Below are positions 23,150-31,319 of a stretch of DNA of 48,093 bases, in pieces. Both the position numbers and the translations under genes were made by a program. Source of the stretch: Clostridia bacterium (lineage in GTDB: Bacteria > Bacillota_A > Clostridia > Christensenellales > UBA1750). Within the stretch, counting starts at the first letter, position 1. Each line of letters opens with the position of its first letter. Location: NCBI GenBank assembly GCA_017413675.1, contig JAFPSR010000072.1, positions 1 through 48,093 on the forward strand, read 5' to 3'. The notes below the pieces were generated by a model that searched no databases, was not told where the DNA came from, and saw nothing but the letters and a program-made list of their open reading frames with translations.

Positions 23150-24247
23150 ATGGAAAAAACCAACCTGCCTTTGGAAGGGAACAGAAGGAAAACCAGAAGC
23201 GTACGGGTCGGATCTCTGGAGATCGGCGGCGGTGCTCCGGTCAGCATCCAGAGCATGACCAACACGGATACCGCGGATACGGAGGCGACCCTGCGCCAGA
23301 TCCGGACACTGGCGGATCTGGGTGCGGATATCGTCAGGGTCTCCGTGTACAATGAAGACTGCGTGCGGGCAGTCCGCACGCTGGTGGATGCTTCGCCGGT
23401 CCCGCTGGTGGCGGACATTCATTTTGATGCACGCCTGGCGGTCGGCGCGGTGGAAAACGGGATTTCCAAGCTCCGGATCAATCCCGGCAATATCGGCGGG
23501 GAAGCCAATGTAAGCCTGGTGGTGGATGCCTGCAAACGGCATGGGGTCCCGATCCGGGTCGGGCTGAACTCGGGATCCGTCAACCCGGTACAGCTGAAGA
23601 AATACGGGGAAGCAACCCCCGAAGCGCTGCTGGAGAGCGCACAGGAACATATCGACATGCTCGAAAAGCGGGGTTTTTATGATACGGTGCTGTCCCTTAA
23701 AATGAGCGATGTACAGGATACGGTAAGGGTTTACCGGATGGCGTCCCGGAGATGGGACTATCCTTTGCATGTCGGCGTAACGGAAGCCGGAGGGGACCGG
23801 ATGGGCCTTCTGCGCGGGGCGATCGGGATCGGATCACTCCTGATGGACGGGATCGGGGATACCGTGAGGGTTTCCCTGACCGGGGACCCGGCGGAGGAAG
23901 TTCCCGCTGCCCGGGATATCCTGCGTGCCTGCGGGATCCGCAGGGATTATGTACAGATTGTTTCCTGCCCGACCTGCGGCAGGACAAGCATAGATGTCCA
24001 GGGCCTGAGCCGGGAAGTGGAAAAACGGGTGCAGAACATCCGTGTCCCGCTGAAGGTTGCCGTGATGGGATGCGTCGTCAATGGACCCGGGGAAGCGCGC
24101 GGCGCGGACGTCGGGATTGCCGGCGGCAAAAACGGATCTGCCCTGTTCTGCAAGGACAGGCCGGTACGCCGGGTGGAAACGGAACACCTTCTGGATGAAC
24201 TGATGAAGGAAATTGAGCGGTTGATCCGCGAAAAAGAAGTAAAATAA
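23150..24247 (+). CDS. ispG: 4-hydroxy-3-methylbut-2-en-1-yl diphosphate synthase
   Basis: A 365-residue [4Fe-4S] enzyme of the short bacterial type. N-terminal barrel: VSIQSMTNTDTADTEATLRQI and LVADIHFD. The cluster ligands are Cys273 and Cys276 in SCPTCGRTSID and Cys308 in MGCVVNGPGEA, with Glu315 as fourth. It makes HMBPP, the next-to-last step of the MEP pathway. The ATG follows AGGAAGGG, 16 bases after rseP. Confidence 0.97.
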   Translation: MEKTNLPLEGNRRKTRSVRVGSLEIGGGAPVSIQSMTNTDTADTEATLRQIRTLADLGADIVRVSVYNEDCVRAVRTLVDASPVPLVADIHFDARLAVGAVENGISKLRINPGNIGGEANVSLVVDACKRHGVPIRVGLNSGSVNPVQLKKYGEATPEALLESAQEHIDMLEKRGFYDTVLSLKMSDVQDTVRVYRMASRRWDYPLHVGVTEAGGDRMGLLRGAIGIGSLLMDGIGDTVRVSLTGDPAEEVPAARDILRACGIRRDYVQIVSCPTCGRTSIDVQGLSREVEKRVQNIRVPLKVAVMGCVVNGPGEARGADVGIAGGKNGSALFCKDRPVRRVETEHLLDELMKEIERLIREKEVK

Positions 24248-24286
24248 ACGAACCGCGGTGCGGAGGAAAGAAAGGGGGAAAAGGCC

Positions 24287-27200
24287 GTGCAGGACAACTG
24301 GCGGGATATGCTGGAGATCCGGGACGAAAAACTGTCGTTCAAACGGATCCAGGTGATTGACAACAGTACCCTTATTGCCTTTTTTTCCTATGCCTGCAGG
24401 CCGGACGCCAATGTAGCCCGCGACCTGGAAGCCAAACTTCGTAACCGCTTCCCGACGCTGGAAATACAGCTGGTCCTGTCCAGTCCCAAACCCGCGGACG
24501 GTCCTCTGGAAGGAAAGGAAAAAGCCTACCTTCTGGATGCGATGAAAAAGACAATGCCGACCTGCGGGGCCCTGCTCCGGGATGCGGATATTGTCCTGGA
24601 GGACAGGATCCTGCGGGTGTATGTTGCCTCCGGGGCGAAGATGGATGTCCTTCGGCAGCATGATTTTTCCAGGGCGGCATCTGCCCTGACGGGAAGGCTG
24701 TACGGGGAAACACTGCGCGTAACGGTTCTGGAGAAAGAAGAAAATCCGCAGGAAACCGCCCCGGCGGAAGATGCGGAAGCGCGCATATGGGCTCCGGAGG
24801 AAGAGAACGGACTGCCTGCCCCGGACCTCGAAGCGCCGCCTGAAATACTGGTCGCGGATCCGGGTCTGGCCGAAATCCGGGATATCCCGGCGAGAAGCAT
24901 GCCGGACCTGCCGGAAATCCCGCCGGAGGAACCTCCGGCAGCTGAGGAAGCAAAACCGGCCCGGAAGAAGGGATCCCGGAAAAAGGAAGCTGCCGAAAAG
25001 CAGGAAGGGGAAGACCCGCTTAGTCAGGAGCAGGACCTGATTGCTTCCATCCTTTCCCGCGGGGAAAAGGAAAAAGAAAAGGCGAAGTCTGCCCGCCAGG
25101 TCCTGTTCGGGAAGACGATCCACGGGGAAACGGAACCGATTGCGGCCCTGTCGGATGCCAGCGGACGCGTTGTGATTGAAGGCGACCTGATCGAAACCGA
25201 AATCCGCGACCTGAAGGGCGGCGGGAAACTCGCCCTGCTGAGCGTAACGGATTATACCGGGTCGATCCTGTGCAAGGTATTCCTGCGCGTGGGAAAGACG
25301 ATGGATACGGATGCGCTGAAGAAAGGGATCCGCCTCCGGATCCGCGGCGACTGCTCCATCGATACCTATTCCCGGGAAAAGGAACTGAACCTCCTGGTAA
25401 ACGATATCATGCTCCTTCCTTCCGAAGAGCGGACGGATGACAGCGAAGAAAAGCGGGTGGAACTGCACCTGCATACACAGATGAGCACCATGGATGCCGT
25501 AACCGGGGTCGACACCCTGATCCAGCGGGCGGCCGACTGGGGCCATGAAGCCATCGCGATTACGGACCACGGGGTCGTCCAGGCGTTCCCGCTTGCTTTT
25601 GATACCATAAAGAGCCTGAAGAAAAAAGGCAAGAATATCAAACTGATTCCCGGCATGGAAGGGTACCTGGTGGACGATGACGCAGCGATTGTCCGCGGGG
25701 AGGACGACAGCACCCTTGCGGACCTGACCTATGTCGTACTGGATGTGGAGACCACAGGCCTGGACATGCAGGCGGATGAGATTACGGAAATTGCTGCGGT
25801 CAAGTACCGCGGCGGTGAGGAGATCGAAACCTTTACGACCCTGGTCAACCCGGGGATCCCGATTCCGGAAACAGTGGTCAAACTGACCGGGATTACGGAC
25901 GAAATGGTCCTCTCCCAGCCGAAGATCACGGAAGTCATGCCGGCTTTTGCCGACTTTATGGAGGGCAGTGTGCTCTGCGCCCACAACGCATCGTTTGACT
26001 ATGCGTTTATTTCCCGTGCCGCGCAGCGGGTGGGGAAAGAGATCCCGGTCCGGGTTGTGGATACGCTCGCGCTGAGCCGCGCACTGCTCCCGCATATGAA
26101 GAGCCACCGGCTGAACCTGGTGTGCAAGGAACTCGGGGTAATCCTGGAAAGGCATCACCGGGCGCTCTCCGATACGAGGGCAACCGGGGAGATGTTCCTT
26201 AAACTTCTGGAAATGGCGGAAAGCAGGGACTGCCGGACCCTGCGGGACCTGAACGGGAAACTGGGAACCAGCGCGTCCAAGGGCGGGGAAAGCTATCATA
26301 TCGTCATCCTGGCGAAGAACCAGGAAGGAATGGAGAACCTGTACCGACTGGTTTCTTATTCCCACCTGAACTATTTCTATAAGCGCCCGCGCATTCCGCG
26401 TTCCGTGCTGAGCAAGTACCGGGAAGGCCTGATCCTGGGATCGGCCTGCGAATCCGGGGAACTGTTCCGGGCCATGGTGGCCGGGAAGAGCGAACGGGAA
26501 CTGGAGAGGATAGCCTCTTTCTACGATTATCTGGAAATCCAGCCTACGGGCAACAATGCCTTCATGATCCGGGAGGGCCAGGCCCGGGACGAGGAAGAAC
26601 TGCGGGAGTATGTCCGCAGGATCGTCCGCCTGGGGAAAAAACTGGACAAACCGGTCGCGGCGACCTGTGATGTGCACTTTATCGACCCGCAGGATGCCAT
26701 TTTCCGTGCTATCCTGGAGGACGGCATGGGCTTTGAAAATGCGGAAAACCAGCCGCCCCTGTACTTCCGGACGACCCGGGAGATGCTGGACGAATTCGCT
26801 TTCCTGGGGGAGGAGGAAGCCTACCGGGCCGTTGTGACGGTCCCCCGGCAGATTGCCGCACAGATCGGGGAGATTAGCATGTTCCCGAAGCACCCGCGCA
26901 ACGAAGAGACTTTCCAGCCGACCCTGCCGGGCGCCGAGGATGCCATCCGGAACCTGTCCTACGAGAAGGCCCACCGGATCTACGGGGATCCCCTGCCCGA
27001 AATCGTCGAAAAACGTCTGGAACGTGAACTGGGCAGCATCCTGGGAAACGGCTTCGGGACACTGTACTATTCCGCCCACCTGCTGGTCAAGAAATCGAAC
27101 TCGGACGGCTACCTGGTCGGCAGCCGGGGATCCGTCGGATCCTCCTTTGTCGCGACTATGACCGATATCACCGAGGTCAACCCGCTGCCGCCCCACTATG

Positions 27201-28804
27201 TCTGTCCGAACTGCCAATTCTCCGATTTCGATGTGGATAAGCAGTACCTGTGCGGGGTGGACCTGCCCGAGCGCAACTGCCCGGTGTGCGGCACGCCCCT
27301 GAAACGGGACGGCCATGACATCCCCTTCGAAGTCTTCCTGGGCTTCAACGGCGACAAGGTGCCGGATATTGACCTGAACTTCTCCGGGGTCTACCAGCCC
27401 CGTGCACATAAATACGTGGAAGAACTCTACGGCAAGGAATCGGTTTTCCGTGCCGGGACGATCGGTACACTGGCGGAGAAGACGGCTTACGGCTATGTTA
27501 TGAAATATCTGGAGAAACGGGGCCTGCATGCTTCCCGGGTGGAGATTGACCGGCTGACGCGCGGGGTATCCGGCGTCAAGAGGACGACCGGGCAGCATCC
27601 CGGCGGTATGGTCGTAGTTCCCAAGGAATACCGCGTGACCCAGTTTACGCCGGTGCAGCATCCCGCGGATGACCCCAACACCTCCATTATTACAACCCAT
27701 TACGAATTCGGTTCCCTGCATGATATCCTGGTCAAACTGGATATCCTGGGACACGATGACCCGACCATGATCCACATGCTGGAGGAACTGACGGGGATCA
27801 AGGCCAGTGAACTGCCTCTGAATGACCCTGCGGTCATGAGCCTGTTCAGTACGCCGGAAGCGCTGGGGGTTACCCCGGACGACATCCACTGTCCGACCGG
27901 GACTCTCGGGATCCCGGAATTCGGGACCCAGTTTGTCCGCCAGATGCTGGTGGACACAAAACCGAGTACGATGGGGGAACTGGTCCGTATTTCCGGCCTG
28001 AGCCACGGGACGAACGTCTGGCTGAACAATGCGCAGGACCTGATTGCCTCCGGACAGGCAAAACTGATGGAATGCTTCTGTACCCGTGACGATATCATGA
28101 ACTATCTGATCCGCATGGGAGTGGAGCCCAAGACGGCATTCTTCACCATGGAAAATGTCCGTAAGGGCCGGAAACTGACCCCGGATATGGAAAAAGCCAT
28201 GAAGGATGCCGGGGTCCCGCAGTACTACATCGATTCGTGCAACAAGATCGGATATATGTTCCCCCGCGCCCATGCGGTTGCCTACGTAACCATGGCGCTG
28301 CGCGTGGCCTGGTTCAAGATCAACCGTCCGCTGGCGTATTATGCCAGCTACTTTACCGTCCGTGCGGACGAATTCGATATCAGCCTGATGTGCCAGGAAC
28401 CGCCCCAGCTCCTGCGCGCCATGGACTCCATCCGTGCGCTGGGCAAGGCGGCTACAGCCCGGGATGACCGGCTTATGGTCCTTCTGGAAATCGTTTACGA
28501 GATGCGCATGCGCGGATTCGAGTTCCTCCCGCTGGATCTGTACAAGTCCGCAGTGGATACCTTTACGATTGAGGACGGGAAAATCCGTCCGCCGCTGAAC
28601 CGGCTCCCTGGTGTGGGACAGGCAGCGGCCGAAGCCATCGGCAGGGTCCGCAGGGACGGGCCTTTCCTGTCCGTCGAAGACCTGCGCCTGCGCAGCCGCG
28701 TATCCGGCTCCGTGATCGAGATGCTGCGTTCGCAGGGGGCACTGAAGGGGCTGCAGGAAACCAGCCAGGTCTCCCTGTTCTCCATTCTGGAGGCCATGGA
28801 GTAA
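24287..28804 (+). CDS. polC: DNA polymerase III alpha subunit, PolC type
   Basis: A 1505-residue Gram-positive replicative polymerase. Order: N-terminal domain (to about 235), a charged Glu/Pro/Lys-rich linker (about 160-250), an OB fold (about 290-385), PHP domain starting VELHLHTQMS (about 390), an inserted DEDDh proofreading exonuclease with VLDVETTGLD (about 483) and HNASFDYAFISR, the PHP remainder, then the palm with a zinc site C-x2-C...C-x2-C (about 972-1006) and the catalytic PDIDLNFSG (Asp1027 region), fingers and a helix-hairpin-helix end (RLPGVGQAAAEAIG). The start is GTG, 8 bases after a GGGGG site. A terminator follows immediately. Confidence 0.98.
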   Translation: MQDNWRDMLEIRDEKLSFKRIQVIDNSTLIAFFSYACRPDANVARDLEAKLRNRFPTLEIQLVLSSPKPADGPLEGKEKAYLLDAMKKTMPTCGALLRDADIVLEDRILRVYVASGAKMDVLRQHDFSRAASALTGRLYGETLRVTVLEKEENPQETAPAEDAEARIWAPEEENGLPAPDLEAPPEILVADPGLAEIRDIPARSMPDLPEIPPEEPPAAEEAKPARKKGSRKKEAAEKQEGEDPLSQEQDLIASILSRGEKEKEKAKSARQVLFGKTIHGETEPIAALSDASGRVVIEGDLIETEIRDLKGGGKLALLSVTDYTGSILCKVFLRVGKTMDTDALKKGIRLRIRGDCSIDTYSREKELNLLVNDIMLLPSEERTDDSEEKRVELHLHTQMSTMDAVTGVDTLIQRAADWGHEAIAITDHGVVQAFPLAFDTIKSLKKKGKNIKLIPGMEGYLVDDDAAIVRGEDDSTLADLTYVVLDVETTGLDMQADEITEIAAVKYRGGEEIETFTTLVNPGIPIPETVVKLTGITDEMVLSQPKITEVMPAFADFMEGSVLCAHNASFDYAFISRAAQRVGKEIPVRVVDTLALSRALLPHMKSHRLNLVCKELGVILERHHRALSDTRATGEMFLKLLEMAESRDCRTLRDLNGKLGTSASKGGESYHIVILAKNQEGMENLYRLVSYSHLNYFYKRPRIPRSVLSKYREGLILGSACESGELFRAMVAGKSERELERIASFYDYLEIQPTGNNAFMIREGQARDEEELREYVRRIVRLGKKLDKPVAATCDVHFIDPQDAIFRAILEDGMGFENAENQPPLYFRTTREMLDEFAFLGEEEAYRAVVTVPRQIAAQIGEISMFPKHPRNEETFQPTLPGAEDAIRNLSYEKAHRIYGDPLPEIVEKRLERELGSILGNGFGTLYYSAHLLVKKSNSDGYLVGSRGSVGSSFVATMTDITEVNPLPPHYVCPNCQFSDFDVDKQYLCGVDLPERNCPVCGTPLKRDGHDIPFEVFLGFNGDKVPDIDLNFSGVYQPRAHKYVEELYGKESVFRAGTIGTLAEKTAYGYVMKYLEKRGLHASRVEIDRLTRGVSGVKRTTGQHPGGMVVVPKEYRVTQFTPVQHPADDPNTSIITTHYEFGSLHDILVKLDILGHDDPTMIHMLEELTGIKASELPLNDPAVMSLFSTPEALGVTPDDIHCPTGTLGIPEFGTQFVRQMLVDTKPSTMGELVRISGLSHGTNVWLNNAQDLIASGQAKLMECFCTRDDIMNYLIRMGVEPKTAFFTMENVRKGRKLTPDMEKAMKDAGVPQYYIDSCNKIGYMFPRAHAVAYVTMALRVAWFKINRPLAYYASYFTVRADEFDISLMCQEPPQLLRAMDSIRALGKAATARDDRLMVLLEIVYEMRMRGFEFLPLDLYKSAVDTFTIEDGKIRPPLNRLPGVGQAAAEAIGRVRRDGPFLSVEDLRLRSRVSGSVIEMLRSQGALKGLQETSQVSLFSILEAME

Positions 28805-28825
28805 AAAACCGTATAAAAAAGAAGG

Positions 28826-28873
28826 AAAAAGGCAGACTTTTTGCGAATATACAGGAAAAAGCTTGCCTTTTTT
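28826..28873 (+). terminator. Terminator after polC
   Basis: AAAAAGGCA (28826-28834) pairs with TGCCTTTTT (28864-28872), with an inner CTTTTT/AAAAAG stem (28837-28842 with 28856-28861). A T-rich tail follows. It splits the translation-factor genes from the replication gene. Confidence 0.8.
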
Positions 28874-28891
28874 GTTTTCGCCCTGTATAAT
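28863..28891 (+). promoter_or_regulatory. Promoter of the rimP-nusA-infB operon, nested in the polC terminator
   Basis: TTGCCT (28863-28868), 17-base spacer, TATAAT (28886-28891). The -35 is inside the 3' arm of the polC terminator. Predicted start near 28898. Confidence 0.8.
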
Positions 28892-28898
28892 AAACTCT

Positions 28899-29069
28899 GT
28901 TCTCCGCATGCGGGGAACTGTGTATTGTTGGTTGGCACCGATCCTTTGTAGGACGGCTGCATGAAGAGTGGGAATTGTTCCCGCTCTTTCACATTGTTTG
29001 GATCCTTTTGGAACCGCCCCGGAGGCTGGTGCCCGCAGAAAGCGGGAAGCCCGGGGACAGGAGGAATAT
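28899..29069 (+). promoter_or_regulatory. Structured rimP-nusA 5' leader (four hairpins), candidate attenuator
   Basis: About 170 bases of leader fold into four consecutive stems: P1 8 bp at once after the start (28899-28906 with 28911-28918); P2 with two bulges (28935-28945 with 28950-28960); P3 10-11 bp (28964-28974 with 28978-28988) followed by the U-containing TTTCACATTGTTT; P4 CCCCGG/CCGGGG (29017-29022 with 29051-29056) enclosing a CCCGC/GCGGG hairpin, immediately before the ribosome site. P3 with a poor U-tract resembles a NusA-dependent terminator; B. subtilis NusA is known to control its own operon by leader termination. The role here is inference. Confidence 0.6.
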
Positions 29070-29543
29070 ATGGCGAAAGTCAGTGTGGCACACGCCGCAG
29101 CGGCCCTGGCGGAGAAGCTGGCACAGGAAATGCATTATGAATTCGTGGATGCCAGCCTGGATAAGGAGTATGGCGCTTCCTTCCTGCGGATTTACGTGGA
29201 TAAGGAAGGCGGCATCACAGTGGATGACTGCGAAACCTTCCACAGGGCTTTCCAACCCCTGGTGGAGCATCTCGATTATGATTACCTGGAGATCTCTTCC
29301 CCCGGCCTGGACCGCCCGCTGACGAGGGATAAGGACTTTGAAAAGGCGAAAGGGGAGGCGGTGGAAATCCACCTCTACCGGGCTATGGACGGGAAAAAAC
29401 GCCTGGAGGGAACCCTCCGGGGCCTGACGGAAGACGGTTTCGTGGAAATCGAGGATGCCGAAGGACAGGTGATCCGTCTGGAAAGAAAAGCCTGTTCGCT
29501 GATCAAGCCGATTATCGTATTCGAAGACGAAGAAGTGGAATAA
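29070..29543 (+). CDS. rimP: Ribosome maturation factor RimP
   Basis: A 157-residue two-domain protein. The N-terminal domain includes LRIYVDKEGGITVDDCE and the conserved YLEISSPGLDRPL, and the C-terminal SH3-like domain starts near 95 (VEIHLYRAMDGKKRLEGTL). It assists assembly of the 30S head. The start is the ATG after CAGGAGGA; the open frame upstream is leader sequence. It opens the rimP-nusA-rnpM-ylxQ-infB gene run. Confidence 0.95.
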   Translation: MAKVSVAHAAAALAEKLAQEMHYEFVDASLDKEYGASFLRIYVDKEGGITVDDCETFHRAFQPLVEHLDYDYLEISSPGLDRPLTRDKDFEKAKGEAVEIHLYRAMDGKKRLEGTLRGLTEDGFVEIEDAEGQVIRLERKACSLIKPIIVFEDEEVE

Positions 29544-29573
29544 AACGGAAATTAACGGGAAAGGAAGTAAAAA

Positions 29574-30647
29574 ATGGCAAGAAAATCTTCTGCGCCGGCC
29601 AAGAGCGAGTTCATGCTCTCTCTGGAGGCGCTGTGCAAGGATAAGGGAATTGAAAGAGACGTGCTCGTGGATGCAATCGAGCAGGCACTGATCATTGCAT
29701 ATAAACGAAATTACAATTCGGCTTCCAATGTCAAGGTGGCTATGGACGACGTTACCGGCGATATCCATGTGTATGCCTTACGGACCGTCGTGGACGAGAT
29801 TACGGACCCGACGATGGAGGTAAGCCTCGAGGAAGCCCGCAAGGTGCGCGCTTTCTATGAAGCGGGTGACGTGATGGAAGTGGAAGTCACACCGCGCAAT
29901 TTCGGCAGAATCGCCGCGCAGACCGCCAAACAGGTATTCAACCAGAAGATCCGGGACGCCGAACGCGGACGGGTCTATGAGGAATATATCGAGAAGGAAA
30001 ACGAAATCCTCACCGCTATCGTACAGCGGGTGGAAGGCAAGAACGTTTTCCTGGACCTGGGACGCACGGAAGGGCTCCTGGAGCCTGCCCAGCAGATCCC
30101 CGGGGAGGAATACCAGGTCAATGACCGGATCAAGGTGTACGTACTGGAGGTCAACCGTACCGCCCGCGGCCCGCAGGTCCTGGTCAGCCGGATCCATGCC
30201 GGCCTGGTCAAACGCCTTTTTGAACTGGAAGTTCCGGAGATCCAGTCCGGTGTCGTCCAGATCAAGTCCATTGCCCGGGAAGCCGGCTACCGTACGAAGA
30301 TGGCCGTATATTCCACCGATTCTACGGTGGATCCTGTCGGCGCCTGCGTCGGGCAGCGCGGACTGCGTGTGGAAAAGATCGTCAATGAGCTCCGGGACGA
30401 AAAGGTGGATGTTATCAAGTGGTCCTCCGACCCGGTGGAACTGATCGGCAATGCCCTGTCCCCGGCCAAGGTGATCGGCGTTTTCGTCAACAATGTGGAA
30501 AAAGCCGCCAAGGTTATCGTGCAGGACAGCCAGCTGTCCCTGGCAATCGGCAAGGAAGGGCAGAATGCCCGCCTGGCAGCCAAATTGACCGGGTGGAAGA
30601 TCGATATTAAGAGCCAGTCGCAGATTGAAGAAGTACTGGGAGTGTAA
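29574..30647 (+). CDS. nusA: Transcription termination/antitermination protein NusA
   Basis: A 357-residue NusA of the short Gram-positive form. N-terminal RNA-polymerase-binding domain (about 1-130), S1 domain (about 135-205), then two KH domains with DPVGACVGQRGLRVEKIV and LAIGKEGQNARLAAKLTG; the acidic repeats of Proteobacteria are absent, as expected. It controls pausing and termination. A candidate target is the hairpin leader of its own operon. The ATG follows AAAGGAAG. Confidence 0.97.
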   Translation: MARKSSAPAKSEFMLSLEALCKDKGIERDVLVDAIEQALIIAYKRNYNSASNVKVAMDDVTGDIHVYALRTVVDEITDPTMEVSLEEARKVRAFYEAGDVMEVEVTPRNFGRIAAQTAKQVFNQKIRDAERGRVYEEYIEKENEILTAIVQRVEGKNVFLDLGRTEGLLEPAQQIPGEEYQVNDRIKVYVLEVNRTARGPQVLVSRIHAGLVKRLFELEVPEIQSGVVQIKSIAREAGYRTKMAVYSTDSTVDPVGACVGQRGLRVEKIVNELRDEKVDVIKWSSDPVELIGNALSPAKVIGVFVNNVEKAAKVIVQDSQLSLAIGKEGQNARLAAKLTGWKIDIKSQSQIEEVLGV

Positions 30648-30650
30648 TAC

Positions 30651-30938
30651 ATGGCGCAGAAGAAAATTCCGATGCGTATGTGCGTAGGCTGCCGCGAGAT
30701 GAAGCCGAAAAAGGAACTGCTCCGTGTGGTACGGACCGCACAGGGGGAGATCGCGGTGGACCGCATGGGAGGCAAAATGTCCGGGCGGGGCGCGTATCTC
30801 TGCCCGCAGGAAGCCTGTCTGAAGAAAGCGAAGAAATCCAAAGCGCTGGAACACGCGCTGGAAAAACAGATGGATGATGCGCTGTATGACGAGCTTCTGC
30901 GGAAGATGATGCGCCTGGAAATCGAAGGAGAAAGATGA
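30651..30938 (+). CDS. rnpM: RNase P modulator RnpM (YlxR)
   Basis: A 95-residue RNA-binding protein. MRMCVGCREMKPKKELLRVVR and the GRGAYLCP motif define the YlxR family. YlxR was recently renamed RnpM because it binds RNase P RNA and modulates its activity in Bacillus. The position between nusA and the L7Ae-like gene is conserved. Its stop overlaps the next start by 4 bases. Confidence 0.93.
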   Translation: MAQKKIPMRMCVGCREMKPKKELLRVVRTAQGEIAVDRMGGKMSGRGAYLCPQEACLKKAKKSKALEHALEKQMDDALYDELLRKMMRLEIEGER

Positions 30939-31288
30939 CCGAAGAAAACCGCAGCGCGGATTGGAAGAAGGTCCGGGGCCTTCTGTCCCTGTGTGCAAGA
31001 GCACGCCGCCTGACCAGCGGGGCACAGGGTGTGGAGGCTGCACTTCGGAAAGGGCAGGGGTTCCTGCTCATCGCCGATGCGGACTGTTCCGAAGAAACCC
31101 GCAAAGGGCTTGTTTCCGCGGCCGGAAGGGCCGGGATCGGGCTGTGGTTCAGTCCTTTCCCTGTCGGGGAAGCGATTGGAAAAGACAACCGGAAAACCGT
31201 CCTTGTCCTGGATGAGGGATTTGCCGGAGCTATCCGGAAATGCCTGGAGGGGCCTGCGGGCGGACAGCCTCAGAAAGAAAGACAATAA
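30935..31288 (+). CDS. ylxQ: L7Ae-family ribosomal protein-like YlxQ
   Basis: A 117-residue protein with the L7Ae/L30e/S12e fold pattern: [44 protein letters not shown]. Such proteins bind kink-turn RNA; the exact target of YlxQ is not settled. Start and stop placement: ATGA overlap with rnpM and 31 bases before infB. The C terminus (after about 105) is hydrophilic and probably disordered. Confidence 0.9.
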   Translation: MTEENRSADWKKVRGLLSLCARARRLTSGAQGVEAALRKGQGFLLIADADCSEETRKGLVSAAGRAGIGLWFSPFPVGEAIGKDNRKTVLVLDEGFAGAIRKCLEGPAGGQPQKERQ

Positions 31289-31319
31289 CCAACCGAAGGA
31301 ATACGGGGGTAGAAAAAAC

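Noticed and set aside
23834..28909. Very long minus-strand open frame (1691 codons) opposite polC
   Set aside because: It is the antisense shadow of polC and ispG; composition is Arg/Gln/His/Pro-rich without motifs, and polC is unmistakable on the plus strand.
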